Of a stretch of 64,000 nt of DNA, positions 44,490-53,829 are shown piece after piece. The stretch lies in NCBI RefSeq assembly GCF_014084125.1, contig NZ_CP048405.1:248001-312000 (forward strand). Reading direction: 5' to 3'. This DNA is from Streptacidiphilus sp. PB12-B1b. Lineage in GTDB: Bacteria; Actinomycetota; Actinomycetes; Streptomycetales; Streptomycetaceae. The translations under genes and the position numbers were made by a program. The notes under the pieces were generated by a model, which ran no database searches, was not told where the DNA came from, and saw nothing but the letters and a program-made list of their open reading frames with translations. Position 1 is the stretch's first letter, and every line of letters starts with the position of its first letter.

Positions 44490-45521
44490 TCAGTCCTCGA
44501 CGGGAAGCCGGACTGAGGAGTCCAGCGCGGTCGAGAGCCCACCGACCTCAGCCTCGACGTAGGCCAGAGCCGAGTCGATTCGGTAGCCGAGCTGGGTGTT
44601 GACGCGGATCATGTGGAGGTTTTCGGATGCCGTCATCGTGCGCACCTGCTCCATCCGGGGCAGGTCGGCGGTGAGCCACCGCATCATCGCGGCCTTCATG
44701 GCCCGGCCGAGTCCGAGCCCGCGGTACTCCGGCAGCACAGCCGTGTCCTCCTGACGGCAGTAGCTCAGCTGCCCGGGGGTGACGGCGATCTCGGTGAAGC
44801 CCGCTACCGCCCCGCTGCGCTCGTCGACGGCCACGACGTAACGGTGTGAATCCCCGCTTTCGAGGGTCTTGGCCTCGTACTGCCGCACTCGCTCCGCGGT
44901 CCAACTGGGATGCTCGTAGGTCGCGTCGCCCATCGGCCGGTCCGCCATCGCGTCGCGTGCCCGAGCCAGTCCATGCACCAGTGCGCTCGGCGCGGTGTCC
45001 AGCCACTGGTGGAGCCGGAATCCGGGCGCCGGCCGCACCTGCCAGAGCGACGGGTCCGTGCCCGGGATGTCCAGGTGCTGTGAGGAGCGGCGAAGGACCG
45101 AGCGCAGGCCGAGGGCGTTGGCCCACTTCTCGCCGTCCGCGTCGGCCTTGACCGTACCGGTGATCGTCCGGCGGCCGAGTTCGCCGACCTCCGGCAGTAT
45201 CGCCCGGAGCAGCCGTGTCCCGACTCCTTGCCTGCGATTCCGGGACGGCACACGCACGGTGATGATGGCGAGTTCGCGGTTCTCATGCGTCGGAAACATG
45301 GCACTTGCGGTCCCGATCACTCGGCCGTCGGCGCGTGCGTCCCAGCGCCGTTGCAAGCCATAGTGAGGCATGGGTGCACACAGCTGCTGTACATAGGATT
45401 CATATGGAGGCACCGGGGTGTTTGCGAAGTCCGTGGATACCGCGACGAATATCTCATGCCAGGCCCGCAGTTCTTCCGGTGAGGCAAGTCCGGGATCGAA
45501 CGGTGCTGTCTCCAGGCGCAT
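44490..45521 (-). CDS. Tandem-domain GNAT acetyltransferase, last gene of the SDP-like operon
   Basis: 343 residues holding two GNAT folds. The first has the acetyl-CoA motif RNRRQGVGTRLL (about 95-106), the second YRGLGLGRAMK (about 265-275) with ASENLHMIRVNTQLGYR. Tandem GNATs of this type include mycothiol synthase-like and aminoglycoside-modifying enzymes. The ribosome site GGAAGGG overlaps the sdpB stop, and only 15 bases separate the genes, so it is co-expressed with the SDP-like genes. Modification of the peptide or self-protection are possible roles, neither shown. Confidence 0.8.
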   Translation of the reverse strand: MRLETAPFDPGLASPEELRAWHEIFVAVSTDFANTPVPPYESYVQQLCAPMPHYGLQRRWDARADGRVIGTASAMFPTHENRELAIITVRVPSRNRRQGVGTRLLRAILPEVGELGRRTITGTVKADADGEKWANALGLRSVLRRSSQHLDIPGTDPSLWQVRPAPGFRLHQWLDTAPSALVHGLARARDAMADRPMGDATYEHPSWTAERVRQYEAKTLESGDSHRYVVAVDERSGAVAGFTEIAVTPGQLSYCRQEDTAVLPEYRGLGLGRAMKAAMMRWLTADLPRMEQVRTMTASENLHMIRVNTQLGYRIDSALAYVEAEVGGLSTALDSSVRLPVED

Positions 45522-45536
45522 GACGGTTTTCCCTTC

Positions 45537-46439
45537 CTAGACCGCTATGACGGCTTCCTGTCGAGTCTGATCACTGGCCCGGCGGGGCGTTGGCATGTCG
45601 GTGCAGGCGGCCAGCACAACGGCGATCATGATCAGTCCGAAGCTGAACAGACCCATGAGCACGATGATGGCCCCGTGCAGCAGGATCGCGAGGACCACCC
45701 CGTAACTCCGAGTCCTGCGGCGGAAGGCCATCGAGAGGGCGATCAGGGTCTCGACTACCAGGACGGACCAGGTGAGCGTGTCCGTGGCCCAGGCGTGGGA
45801 CAGCAGTTGTTGTGCGTACGGCTGCACCACGCCGGGGAAGCCGAACTCCGGGTCGTGGGCGAGGACACCCAGTGCGGCGCCGTCGCGCCACGAGGGAAAG
45901 GCCAGTTTGGACGCTATCGCGGCCAGGTAGATGATCGCGATCTGGCAACGCAGCGCGGCGTGCGCGGCGAAGGCACCTCCGCGCCAGGCGGGCCGCAGTG
46001 GCCCGGCCGGCTTCTGCCAGGCCCAGGTCCGCCGATCGTCGAGGCAGATGGGGATGAGCAGCATGGCGAAGATCTCAGCCACATTGTCCCCGCCGTTTGT
46101 GGCGGTCACATCCACGGCGATGCTGAACGTGACGTAATAGTGTGCGATGCAGGACCACCGTGGCCGGTAGCCGACGATGACGACGAGCAGTACGGTGATC
46201 GCGAGGACGCGCCCCAGCGTGTAGGTACGGGCGTCGCCACCGGAGACGCACCAGAGCGACACCCCTTTGAGCCCTGCGCAACGTGTGCTCGCCGTCACCC
46301 CAGGGGGGTCCGCGAAGAGCGTCCGGTCGGACGTCAACAGGAGGGTCGTCAACTGTGCGAACGCCAGTAGCGACCGCGCGAGCCCGAGCGGAAGGCCACG
46401 CGGTTCGAAGGACTGGGCGGCCTGCCATAGGCGGTTCAA
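45537..46439 (-). CDS. SdpB-like multi-pass membrane protein (HTTM/vitamin-K-carboxylase-like fold)
   Basis: About 300 residues from a TTG at 46439 whose sequence TTGA overlaps the sdpA stop; GGAGTGGG lies before it. The family opening is seen in GLPLGLARSLLAFAQLTTLLLTSDRTLFADP. At least six membrane helices follow, with the YYVTFSIAVDVTATNGGDNVAEIFAMLLIP segment typical of SdpB/HTTM proteins. In Bacillus subtilis, SdpB works with SdpA to mature the SdpC protoxin. The frame extends to 46583 but lies inside sdpA. Confidence 0.8.
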   Translation of the reverse strand: MNRLWQAAQSFEPRGLPLGLARSLLAFAQLTTLLLTSDRTLFADPPGVTASTRCAGLKGVSLWCVSGGDARTYTLGRVLAITVLLVVIVGYRPRWSCIAHYYVTFSIAVDVTATNGGDNVAEIFAMLLIPICLDDRRTWAWQKPAGPLRPAWRGGAFAAHAALRCQIAIIYLAAIASKLAFPSWRDGAALGVLAHDPEFGFPGVVQPYAQQLLSHAWATDTLTWSVLVVETLIALSMAFRRRTRSYGVVLAILLHGAIIVLMGLFSFGLIMIAVVLAACTDMPTPRRASDQTRQEAVIAV

Positions 46440-46990
46440 CGGCAGCCCACTCCGACCGAGGCCACTGATCCGGACTTCGGGGCGGTGACCGCCGGCCGAG
46501 TCCGGACCAGGATGAGCCGGCCGCAGACGGTACCTGGGGAGAATCCGTTCTGCAGATACACGACCGGTGCTTTGTCCACACACTCCGCCGATCGCGTGTC
46601 AGTGCAGACGATCCAGTCCTTCGCCGGGACTTCGGCCGCCAAAGCGTGCGTCTCGTTGAACTTCACAGTGCTGGTCCTCCCCAGACCCCACAGATTCGCT
46701 GCGGACATCTGCGGTGTCAGTACCGAGGCCGGGGTGCCCGCAGGACCGATCCGGTAGGCGGAGACCGCCGGCGCGTCCGGCTGGGACGCGAAGAAGGCCC
46801 AGTCCTGCGGCCAGACCTCGGAGTAGGTCGTGCGTTGCGTTCCCAGCCAGGACGGCATCCAGAGGGCGGGCAGCTGCGCGCAAAGCGTAACGACGAAGAG
46901 GGTGCCGAACACGGCGAGGGTCAGCGCGAACCCCTGGCGGACCGATGCCGTCGCGGCCTCCTCCGCGGCGTCGCCCTGCGCGAGCGCCAT
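46436..46990 (-). CDS. SdpA-like protein
   Basis: 184 residues: one N-terminal membrane helix (GFALTLAVFGTLFVVTLCAQLPALWM), then an extracytoplasmic domain with PQDWAFFASQP, WGLGRTSTVKFNE, and WIVCTDTRSAECVDKAP. The phrase WPQDWAFF is characteristic of SdpA family proteins. It starts four bases after the small peptide gene and is coupled to sdpB. The role is inferred from the Bacillus system, where SdpA and SdpB are both needed to produce the active toxin. Confidence 0.8.
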   Translation of the reverse strand: MALAQGDAAEEAATASVRQGFALTLAVFGTLFVVTLCAQLPALWMPSWLGTQRTTYSEVWPQDWAFFASQPDAPAVSAYRIGPAGTPASVLTPQMSAANLWGLGRTSTVKFNETHALAAEVPAKDWIVCTDTRSAECVDKAPVVYLQNGFSPGTVCGRLILVRTRPAVTAPKSGSVASVGVGCR

Positions 46991-46994
46991 CGGG

Positions 46995-47126
46995 TCAGAT
47001 CACGATCGGGTGGTCGCCGCTCTGCGGGACCGCGTGGCCGGCCGGCGCCTGCGAAGCACCGGAAACGGTGACGACCGTGAGCACGGCCAGTGCCGCGAGT
47101 ATTCCGGCCAGAATCGTCCTTTTCAT
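46995..47126 (-). CDS. 43-residue exported peptide at the head of the SDP-like operon
   Basis: Encodes MKRTILAGILAALAVLTV and so on: a charged start and a hydrophobic helix ending near SGASQAPAG, then a short tail HAVPQSGDHPIVI. AGGAG is seven bases before the ATG. Four bases separate its stop from sdpA, so it is very probably translated. It is the only candidate substrate in the operon but is far shorter than SdpC (about 200 residues) and has no Cys pair, so it may be the toxin, a signal, or an immunity peptide. Confidence 0.65.
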   Translation of the reverse strand: MKRTILAGILAALAVLTVVTVSGASQAPAGHAVPQSGDHPIVI

Positions 47127-47207
47127 GCTCAATCTCCTGTTCTTCGGCCGGTAGTGCCATCTGGTCACGCTACCGGGGGTGTGCGCACTGAATGGTCATG
47201 GCCCGCA

Positions 47208-47233
47208 CTACCACCTGACTACTGACCTGCTAC
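47208..47233. promoter_or_regulatory. Three direct repeats with 11-bp period (candidate SARP operator)
   Basis: CTAC occurs at 47208, 47219 and 47230, exactly 11 bp apart; on the minus strand they read GTAGCAGGTCA, GTAGTCAGGTG and GTAGTG. SARP regulators bind direct heptamer repeats spaced 11 bp. The array lies between the SARP gene and the divergent SDP-like operon. Confidence 0.6.
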
Positions 47234-47296
47234 CGAGAGGCCATCCGGGGTCCGTTTCGAAGGGCCTGTAACATTCGAGACAGGGGGCGATCTGCG

Positions 47297-50200
47297 ATGC
47301 ACGTGGCCAGGACTGGATCGGGGTATGGGTCTGTGGCGAGTAGTTCTGGGAAACCGCGAGAAGACACCGCATTTGTCGTTCCGCCGGGACAGGACGACGA
47401 TGCGGTGCCGTCCATCAAGGTTCTGGGCCCGCTGGTCCTGTCGGTCGGGGGCAGGCAGGCGACACCGCGCGGAGCCAGGGAACGCAAGTTGCTCGCCCTC
47501 CTGGCGTTGAACGCCAATTCGATCGTCGCGACCGAGCGGATCGTGGACGCCCTGTGGGAGAGCCCGCCGCACTCGGCGCGCCAGCAGATACACAACGTGG
47601 TGGGGGCGCTGCGTCGCACGCTGATGCCAGCCGTCGGCGTGGAACTGGTCACAGACAGCAGCGGCTATCAGCTCAATGTGCCGACCGAGGCGATGGACGC
47701 GCTCCAGTTCCGCTCCACCGTCGAGGAGGCGGCCAACGCTGAGCAGCAGGGCCGACTCGAGGACGCCACCTGGTTGCTCGATGAGGCCCTGGGCCTGTGG
47801 CGGGGCAATGCCCTGGGCGGACTGGACGGGTGGGTACTGACGAACGCCGCCACCCAGCTCGACGCGCAACGGCTCGCCGCGGTCGAGCGGTTGGCGGAAC
47901 TGCGCCTGCGCATGGGGAAAGCCGGCCTGGCGCTTGAGGGCCTGGCCGGGATGATGGCCGAACACCCCTTGCGCGAGCCCCTGCGCGCACTGCTGATGAC
48001 CGCCCTCTACCAGTGCGGTCGGCAGTCCGAGGCGATGGCCGTGTTCGAGGAGGGACGGCGGCTGCTGGCGGAGGAACTCGGCCTGGATCCGGGGCCGCAA
48101 CTGCGGGAAGCCCATCAGCAGATCCTGCTCGGAGAGACCCAGGAACCAGCGAAGCCGAGTGCCTCCGAGCCCAGGGCCGAGCGCCCGCCGGAGCAGTCGC
48201 CCGGTCAGGGCGCCGACTCCCGTTCCTTCCTTCCCCGGGACATCCCGGAGTTCACCGGCCGTGAGGAGGAACTGCGCCGGCTGCGCACCCGGCCTTTGGA
48301 GTCGAACGCGCCCGCGATCTCGGTGATCGACGGGATGGGGGGCGTGGGCAAGACCTCACTCGCCGTGCACATGGCCCACCTCCTCGCCGCGTACTACCCG
48401 GACGGGCAGTACTTCGTCGACTTGGCCGGCTTCAGCCAGCAGGCCGAGCCGATGAGCCCACTGCAGGCGCTGAACCTGCTGCTGCGTTTTGACGGGATGG
48501 CCCCCGAGCTGATCGCGCCGGACCTGGAGGCGCGCAGCGCCCAATGGCGGTCGTGTCTGGTCGGTCGCCGGGTACTCATCCTGCTGGACAACGCCGCCGA
48601 CCCCACCCAACTCCGGTCCCTGCTGCCCGGTTCGGCGGGAAGCCTGGTGCTGATCTCGAGCCGACGGCGCATGGCCGAGCTGGAGGGCGCCGCCTCCCTG
48701 TCGCTCGACGTGATGACCGAGGCGGACGCGATCGCGCTCTTCTGCCGGGTCGCCGGGCCCGAGAGGGTTGCGGGAGAGCCGGACGAGGTGCGCTCCGCAG
48801 TGGAGCTGTGCGGGTACCTCCCCCTGGCCATCCAGATCGCGGCCGCTCGACTGCGCGAGCGGAGCAGTTGGCGGGTGTCGTTCCTGGTCGGACAGTTGCG
48901 CGACAACGAGTCGCGGGCACGCATCCTGGCTGCCGGGGACCGCGACGTGATGAACATCGTCGCGTGGTCCTACCACCACCTCACCAAGCGGCAGCAGCGG
49001 CTCCTGGGTCTGCTGAGCCTGCATACCGGGCCGGACTTCGACTCGTATGCGACTGCGGCTCTGGCCAGCCTTCCGCTCCACCAGGTCGAGGCAGACCTGG
49101 ACAAACTGTTCGAGCTGAACCTGCTCAAGCAGCATGCCGCCGACCGTTACCACCTGCACGACATAGTCCGTGACTGTGCACGGAGGCTGCTCGACGCCAC
49201 GGTCGATCGTGCCGAGGCGGCCGAGGCAGTGGGGCGGTTGGCGGACTACTACCTCTGGTCGGCCGACAGCTGGTGCCGTCTGCTGACCAAGACCTCGCTG
49301 CCATCCGTCCCGAAGATCGACCACCGCCCGGAGGCGACCCGGAGCGCCTCGGACGTCAAGCACGCGATGCGGCTGCTGGAGGCCGAGTTCCGCTGTATCG
49401 TCGCGACGCTCCGGCTGACTGCGGATCTCGGGCAGCACCACCGTGTCTGGCAGACCATGAGCACTCTTCGGCCGTACCTCAGCGCGTTGAACCATCCAGC
49501 GGACTCGGGGCCGATGTTCGAGTTGGGTCGGCTCGCGGCGCGAGCCGACGGGAGCCTCGTCGGTGAAGCCGCCTGCCTGGCCGGACTGGCCGAGGCCCAA
49601 CTCGCCCACGGGACTCCGGCGGAGGCTGAGAAGCTGAGTGAGCGCGCGCTGGCGTTGAGCCGCCAGGCCGGGGACCGCACCGGCGAGATCTCGCAGCTGA
49701 ACAGTCTCGGCCGCATCCACTGGACGACCCACGACCTGGACCGGGCGGGGACGCGTTACGAGGAAGCCCTGCGCGTGGCGCATGAGCTCGGGGACGGACA
49801 GTTGCAGGCTGGGCTCACCAACAACCTCGCGATCATCAGCCGGGAACTGGGGCGCAACGAAGAGGCACTGCGCTACTTCCTCGAGGCTCGCTCGCTCGGC
49901 GAGACGTCCCTGTCTCCCGGCGCTGAAGCATCCATCCTGAACAACACCGGCCTCGTCTCGGTGGTGCTCGGCGACTGGGAGGGGGCGGCCGCCGTCTACC
50001 AGCAGTCGCTCGAACTGAGCCGGGCGGCGGGCACCGAGCAGAGCGAAGTACTTGCGTTGGTCGGGCTGTGCATCGTGCGTCGAGGCATGGGTCTGAGCTC
50101 CGAGGCGATGATGTACGGACGCGCGGCGCTCGAGATAGCGCGCCGCACCAGCATGTACGAAGGCGAAGCCCAGGCCCTCAACGCGCTCGGTGACATCCAT

Positions 50201-50482
50201 GCCTGCGACGGTGAACTGGCCCTGGCCGAGCAGGTCTTCCAGCAGTGCCTGAAGGCGGCCGCAGCTCGCGACTCCACCCGCTATGTCGCGCGTGCCCACG
50301 AGGGGCTGGCCCACGTCGCGGCTCTGCGTGATAAACCTGCCCAGGCCGTGGAGCACTGGGAAGCCGCGTTGTCGACCCACCCGGGCGGCCTCGTCGACGC
50401 CACGGGAGCCGCGCGCCACCTTGCCGCACCGCACGACCGCGCTGCGACCTGCTGGCGGTGCGTTGCGGTGGGTTCCAGCTGA
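47297..50482 (+). CDS. SARP-family regulator with NB-ARC and TPR domains (AfsR type)
   Basis: 1061 residues. An OmpR-like winged helix (IKVLGPLVLSVGGRQATPRG to RRTLMPAVG, about 38-120) and a bacterial transcriptional activation domain (about 125-270) make the SARP part. The NTPase follows with P-loop GMGGVGKTSLA (about 346-356) and RRVLILLDNAADPTQLRSLLPG. TPR repeats fill residues about 740-1040. Such proteins activate antibiotic genes. I keep the ATG at 47297; a GTG at 47405, nearer the winged helix, is possible. It is divergent from the SDP-like operon and converges on the biosynthetic operon's end. Confidence 0.93.
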   Translation: MHVARTGSGYGSVASSSGKPREDTAFVVPPGQDDDAVPSIKVLGPLVLSVGGRQATPRGARERKLLALLALNANSIVATERIVDALWESPPHSARQQIHNVVGALRRTLMPAVGVELVTDSSGYQLNVPTEAMDALQFRSTVEEAANAEQQGRLEDATWLLDEALGLWRGNALGGLDGWVLTNAATQLDAQRLAAVERLAELRLRMGKAGLALEGLAGMMAEHPLREPLRALLMTALYQCGRQSEAMAVFEEGRRLLAEELGLDPGPQLREAHQQILLGETQEPAKPSASEPRAERPPEQSPGQGADSRSFLPRDIPEFTGREEELRRLRTRPLESNAPAISVIDGMGGVGKTSLAVHMAHLLAAYYPDGQYFVDLAGFSQQAEPMSPLQALNLLLRFDGMAPELIAPDLEARSAQWRSCLVGRRVLILLDNAADPTQLRSLLPGSAGSLVLISSRRRMAELEGAASLSLDVMTEADAIALFCRVAGPERVAGEPDEVRSAVELCGYLPLAIQIAAARLRERSSWRVSFLVGQLRDNESRARILAAGDRDVMNIVAWSYHHLTKRQQRLLGLLSLHTGPDFDSYATAALASLPLHQVEADLDKLFELNLLKQHAADRYHLHDIVRDCARRLLDATVDRAEAAEAVGRLADYYLWSADSWCRLLTKTSLPSVPKIDHRPEATRSASDVKHAMRLLEAEFRCIVATLRLTADLGQHHRVWQTMSTLRPYLSALNHPADSGPMFELGRLAARADGSLVGEAACLAGLAEAQLAHGTPAEAEKLSERALALSRQAGDRTGEISQLNSLGRIHWTTHDLDRAGTRYEEALRVAHELGDGQLQAGLTNNLAIISRELGRNEEALRYFLEARSLGETSLSPGAEASILNNTGLVSVVLGDWEGAAAVYQQSLELSRAAGTEQSEVLALVGLCIVRRGMGLSSEAMMYGRAALEIARRTSMYEGEAQALNALGDIHACDGELALAEQVFQQCLKAAAARDSTRYVARAHEGLAHVAALRDKPAQAVEHWEAALSTHPGGLVDATGAARHLAAPHDRAATCWRCVAVGSS

Positions 50483-50486
50483 CTGC

Positions 50487-51257
50487 TCACTGCCTGGTGC
50501 CCAGGAGGTCCGCGTCACGCCGGAACAGGGAGGCGAGCAGGAACGGCGGACCGTAGTACGGGGAGGCCGGCGGCTGTTGCCGCATGGACCGGATCTCCAC
50601 CTCGGTGAGATCGGAGAAGATCCACCGCAACTCCTGAGGGGTGTAGGCCAGCCCGCCGTAGAGTTTGCCGTCTCGGTACAGGTGGGCATCGGGCACCGGC
50701 GAACCGGAACCAGGCGCCCACGCGGCGAAGGCGGCGAGCACCAGGTGCCCGCCGACGGCCAGTACCCGCTCCAGCAAGCGCAGGTAGCTGATGCGGCGGT
50801 GCGGCGGCAGATGGTGGAAGAACCCGGAGTCGACTACCAGATCGTACGGGCCGGACAGCTCGTTCCGGGTGAGCTTGAACGCGTCTCCACAGTGGAGGTC
50901 CACTTCCACGCCCGCTTCTTCGGCACGGTCGCGGGTCCAGGCGATCGCGTCGGGGGACAGGTCGACGGCATCCACCTGGAATCCGCGGGACGCCAGGAAG
51001 ACGGCATTCCGGCCGGGCCCGCAGCCCAGATCCAGGACACGGCCGGAAGCGAGTCGCCCGGACTCCACGTACTCCGCCAGATGCTCGTCGGGCTTGTTGA
51101 CGAAGAAGGGCACCGGACGGTCCCGGTCGGCGTAGTACTGGTCCCAGAACTCGGCTCCGCCCGCCGGAGTCCAGCGGTCGGCCGTGACGGGGAACAGCCC
51201 GTCCAAGAGGTCAAGGACGTCATCCACGGTGCGGATGTTTCGTGAGACAGGACGCAT
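50487..51257 (-). CDS. Class I SAM-dependent methyltransferase, last gene of the biosynthetic operon
   Basis: 256 residues. Motif I is VLDLGCGPGRNAVFLASRG, the acidic residue follows in VDAVDLSP, and motif IV is YDLVVDSGFFHHLPP. The N-terminal FWDQYYADRDRPVPFFVNKPDE is typical of small-molecule and thiopurine-type methyltransferases. I start at the ATG at 51257 (a longer frame runs to 51323). It follows the HydE-like radical SAM gene by 137 bases and ends four bases from the SARP stop. Confidence 0.85.
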   Translation of the reverse strand: MRPVSRNIRTVDDVLDLLDGLFPVTADRWTPAGGAEFWDQYYADRDRPVPFFVNKPDEHLAEYVESGRLASGRVLDLGCGPGRNAVFLASRGFQVDAVDLSPDAIAWTRDRAEEAGVEVDLHCGDAFKLTRNELSGPYDLVVDSGFFHHLPPHRRISYLRLLERVLAVGGHLVLAAFAAWAPGSGSPVPDAHLYRDGKLYGGLAYTPQELRWIFSDLTEVEIRSMRQQPPASPYYGPPFLLASLFRRDADLLGTRQ

Positions 51258-51394
51258 GTCAGACCAATCACGGGATGTGCATCGGGGAGCGCGGGTGATG
51301 ACTCTCAGGATGCGGCGGCACAACAGGGCAGGCTCGATGCGCGGTCGTTTCCGGTCCGCACATCCGGGGAGTCAGATCTGCGGGCCCGGTGCGG

Positions 51395-52381
51395 TCACAC
51401 CGTCGTGGGCTCGAGGAACACCGAACCGCGCGGCTTGAGCCCCGTTCGGGCGATCATCCGGCTGGCGTAGTCGCGCTTCACCACGAAGCGGTCACGCCCG
51501 TAGATGAGGTAGCGGTCACGCTGCTCGTCCGGTGTGAAATTCACGGTGATGACGTTCGCCCCGGCCATGAGCCCGCGGTACTGGCCCTCGCCGGCCCGCT
51601 TCGACAGTGCGCTCACCGCCGGTACCAGCCACTCAGGTCCCAGGAGCCGCGAAACCGCGATGGCATTGAGCGCCAATTCCACATCGCCGGCCGGATGGTT
51701 CGCCAACGGCGTGTTCGGTGCCGGGATGAACGGTGCCACGCTGCACATGTGGACACCGAGGTCGCGGGCGAACAGGAGGTCCCTCGCCACACTGGCCACA
51801 TCCTGACCGGGCAGCCCGACGATGGATCCGGTCCCGACGCGATAGCCGAGATCGAGCAGGTCCTGGAGGCACTTCAGGCGGGACTCCAGAGTTTCGTGCC
51901 GCATCTGCTCGTTCATCCGCGGATCACTCGTCTCGAACTTGAGAATGTAGCTCGTCGCGCCCTGCTCCCGGAGGTACTCGTACTCGCTGCGGCGTTTGTT
52001 GCCCAGGTTCAACAGGATCTCGACGTTGTCGTCATACAGCCTGCGGATGCCCGGAATCGCCTCACCCACGACCCGCGTGGTCTGCGGTATCTCACCTGCC
52101 TGGAAGAACACCACGTTGATGCCGCTCGCTTTGACGGAGGCGGCGGTATCGATCAGCAGCTCCGACTGGAGCCGGAAGTCGCTGTTCTCCCGTGTGTTGT
52201 CCCGCCGCATGGGGCAGAACTCGCAGTTGACCCGACACTGGTTGGTGATCTCGGTGACGCCGCGGACCACCACCTCGCTCCCGAAGGCCTCCAGGCGCTT
52301 CGCCCTGGCCTGCGCGAAGAGCTCCTCCTGGTCCTTTCCACGAAGTTGCAGAAGTTCTGTGACATCCTGCTCGTCAAGCAT
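51395..52381 (-). CDS. Radical SAM enzyme of the BioB/HydE/PylB group
   Basis: 328 residues. The [4Fe-4S] motif is CRVNCEFC (C49, C53, C56). The order VFFQAGEIPQTT, LKFETSDPRMNEQMR, GSIVGLPGQ, VAPFIPAPNTPL and GANVITVNFTP matches HydE/PylB-like proteins. PylB rearranges lysine to methylornithine, and HydE matures hydrogenase. Here there are no hydrogenase or pyrrolysine genes, so a carbon-skeleton change on an amino acid or similar substrate of the cluster is a reasonable inference. GGAAAGGTGG precedes the ATG. Confidence 0.85.
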   Translation of the reverse strand: MLDEQDVTELLQLRGKDQEELFAQARAKRLEAFGSEVVVRGVTEITNQCRVNCEFCPMRRDNTRENSDFRLQSELLIDTAASVKASGINVVFFQAGEIPQTTRVVGEAIPGIRRLYDDNVEILLNLGNKRRSEYEYLREQGATSYILKFETSDPRMNEQMRHETLESRLKCLQDLLDLGYRVGTGSIVGLPGQDVASVARDLLFARDLGVHMCSVAPFIPAPNTPLANHPAGDVELALNAIAVSRLLGPEWLVPAVSALSKRAGEGQYRGLMAGANVITVNFTPDEQRDRYLIYGRDRFVVKRDYASRMIARTGLKPRGSVFLEPTTV

Positions 52382-52458
52382 TTCCCTACCACCTTTCCTG
52401 GTCGAGCACGACGGTCTTCTTGACCGCGGGTTCCGGTAGGCTCCTGGGCCGCACCGGG

Positions 52459-53763
52459 TCATGAGTCGGCGCCTGCCGGCCGGCCGCAGGCAACACGGTT
52501 CTGTATCCACCCCAGCGGAATCGTGCTGACCGCGAATACCAGGCCGAGCACGTACCAGCCCAGTGGGCCCCCGCCGCCGGCGAACCATCCGAAGAGCGCC
52601 GGCGCTGAAAGACTCGCCACATCGAATCCCATTCCGAAGATTCCCTGGGATTTTCCGTACGACTGTTGTGGGACGAGCCCGTACATCAGGATCGTCGAGC
52701 CGATCGAGTAGAGGATGTCGCCGCAGACCAGAGAGACTGCGAGGAACATCAGCGCGGCGAGCGCGGCCGTGACACCAACGCGGCGGGACAGTTCCGCCGC
52801 GACCGGAAACGTAAGCGCGGAGATCGCGAAAAGCAATGCCCCGATCCGGGCGGACCGGGCCGCCCGGCGATCTGTCGTGACTCGACGCGCCACCGGGACC
52901 TGTAGCAGCACCACACCGATCGTGTTCACGACGAGCGTGGCGGAGATGATCCACATGGGCACGTGCATGCGTGCGCCCACCCAGAGCGGCAGAGCGATCG
53001 TCAGCATCGGCTCTGCCAGGCAGAAGAGCCAATTGAGCAGCACCAGCGCCACGACGTGCCTGTCCCGCAGGATCCCGGACGTGGATGCGGTCCGTTCTTG
53101 CTCCGCGGCCGACCTGCCTCCGACCGCACCGGGATCCACGAATCCCCGCGCCTGCCAGAACATGCCTCCGGTGGCGGAGAGCATCACAGCCTCCGCCACG
53201 AACGACGCGTCGAAGGCCGCCCGCGACCCCGCGGCCAGTACGACGGCACCGAGGCCCAGCCCCACCACCATCGCGACGTTGGCCATCGACCGGACAACCG
53301 CCCGGAAACGCAGCCGGCGGTCTCGGCCGACCGCGCTCCCGACAAGCGCCCCCTGTACGGCGGCGCTCCCCCGTGCACACATCACCAGGACGCTGAGCAG
53401 CCCGAGAGCGACCAGCGCCGGTGAGACGGTGAGGCACAGCGTCACTGCCGCCATCGTCCACATGAGGCAGGCGTAGAGGACGTATCCGCTGAGCCGGTCC
53501 GCGAGCCCACCGATCGCCGGGCCCGCGAGAAGTCCCAGGACCGCCGCGACACTTGCCCCTGCTCCGTACACGGCCGGGCTCAGATGCTCCTGCCGAAGCA
53601 TGTACACGGCCAGGGACGAGAACGAAAGACCCGTAGCCACGTACAGCGTGACCATGGCCGCGGCAAGTCGCCTCTCGACCGGGCCCTGAACCTCCTCGCG
53701 CCAGGAGGCGGCCCGGAAGATCCGGGCGAGGAGCCGCGGGCGCCGCTCCGCTTCCACTGTCAT
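52459..53763 (-). CDS. MFS exporter of the biosynthetic operon
   Basis: 434 residues with about 12 membrane helices in two halves, joined by a charged loop (GGRSAAEQERTASTSGILRDR). Loop 2-3 contains GGLADRLSGYVLY, and helix 11 is near GMGFDVASLSAPALFGWF. It resembles the MFS exporters that accompany small-peptide and metabolite clusters. The ATG at 53763 starts MTVEAERRPR. It lies between an oxygenase and a radical SAM gene, so it probably exports the product and may give self-resistance. Confidence 0.85.
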   Translation of the reverse strand: MTVEAERRPRLLARIFRAASWREEVQGPVERRLAAAMVTLYVATGLSFSSLAVYMLRQEHLSPAVYGAGASVAAVLGLLAGPAIGGLADRLSGYVLYACLMWTMAAVTLCLTVSPALVALGLLSVLVMCARGSAAVQGALVGSAVGRDRRLRFRAVVRSMANVAMVVGLGLGAVVLAAGSRAAFDASFVAEAVMLSATGGMFWQARGFVDPGAVGGRSAAEQERTASTSGILRDRHVVALVLLNWLFCLAEPMLTIALPLWVGARMHVPMWIISATLVVNTIGVVLLQVPVARRVTTDRRAARSARIGALLFAISALTFPVAAELSRRVGVTAALAALMFLAVSLVCGDILYSIGSTILMYGLVPQQSYGKSQGIFGMGFDVASLSAPALFGWFAGGGGPLGWYVLGLVFAVSTIPLGWIQNRVACGRPAGADS

Positions 53764-53829
53764 TACTGCACTGCCCTCTCCCCTACCAAGTGACCCGATC
53801 GGCCGGTCCGCGCGCCCGCGGACGGGCAC

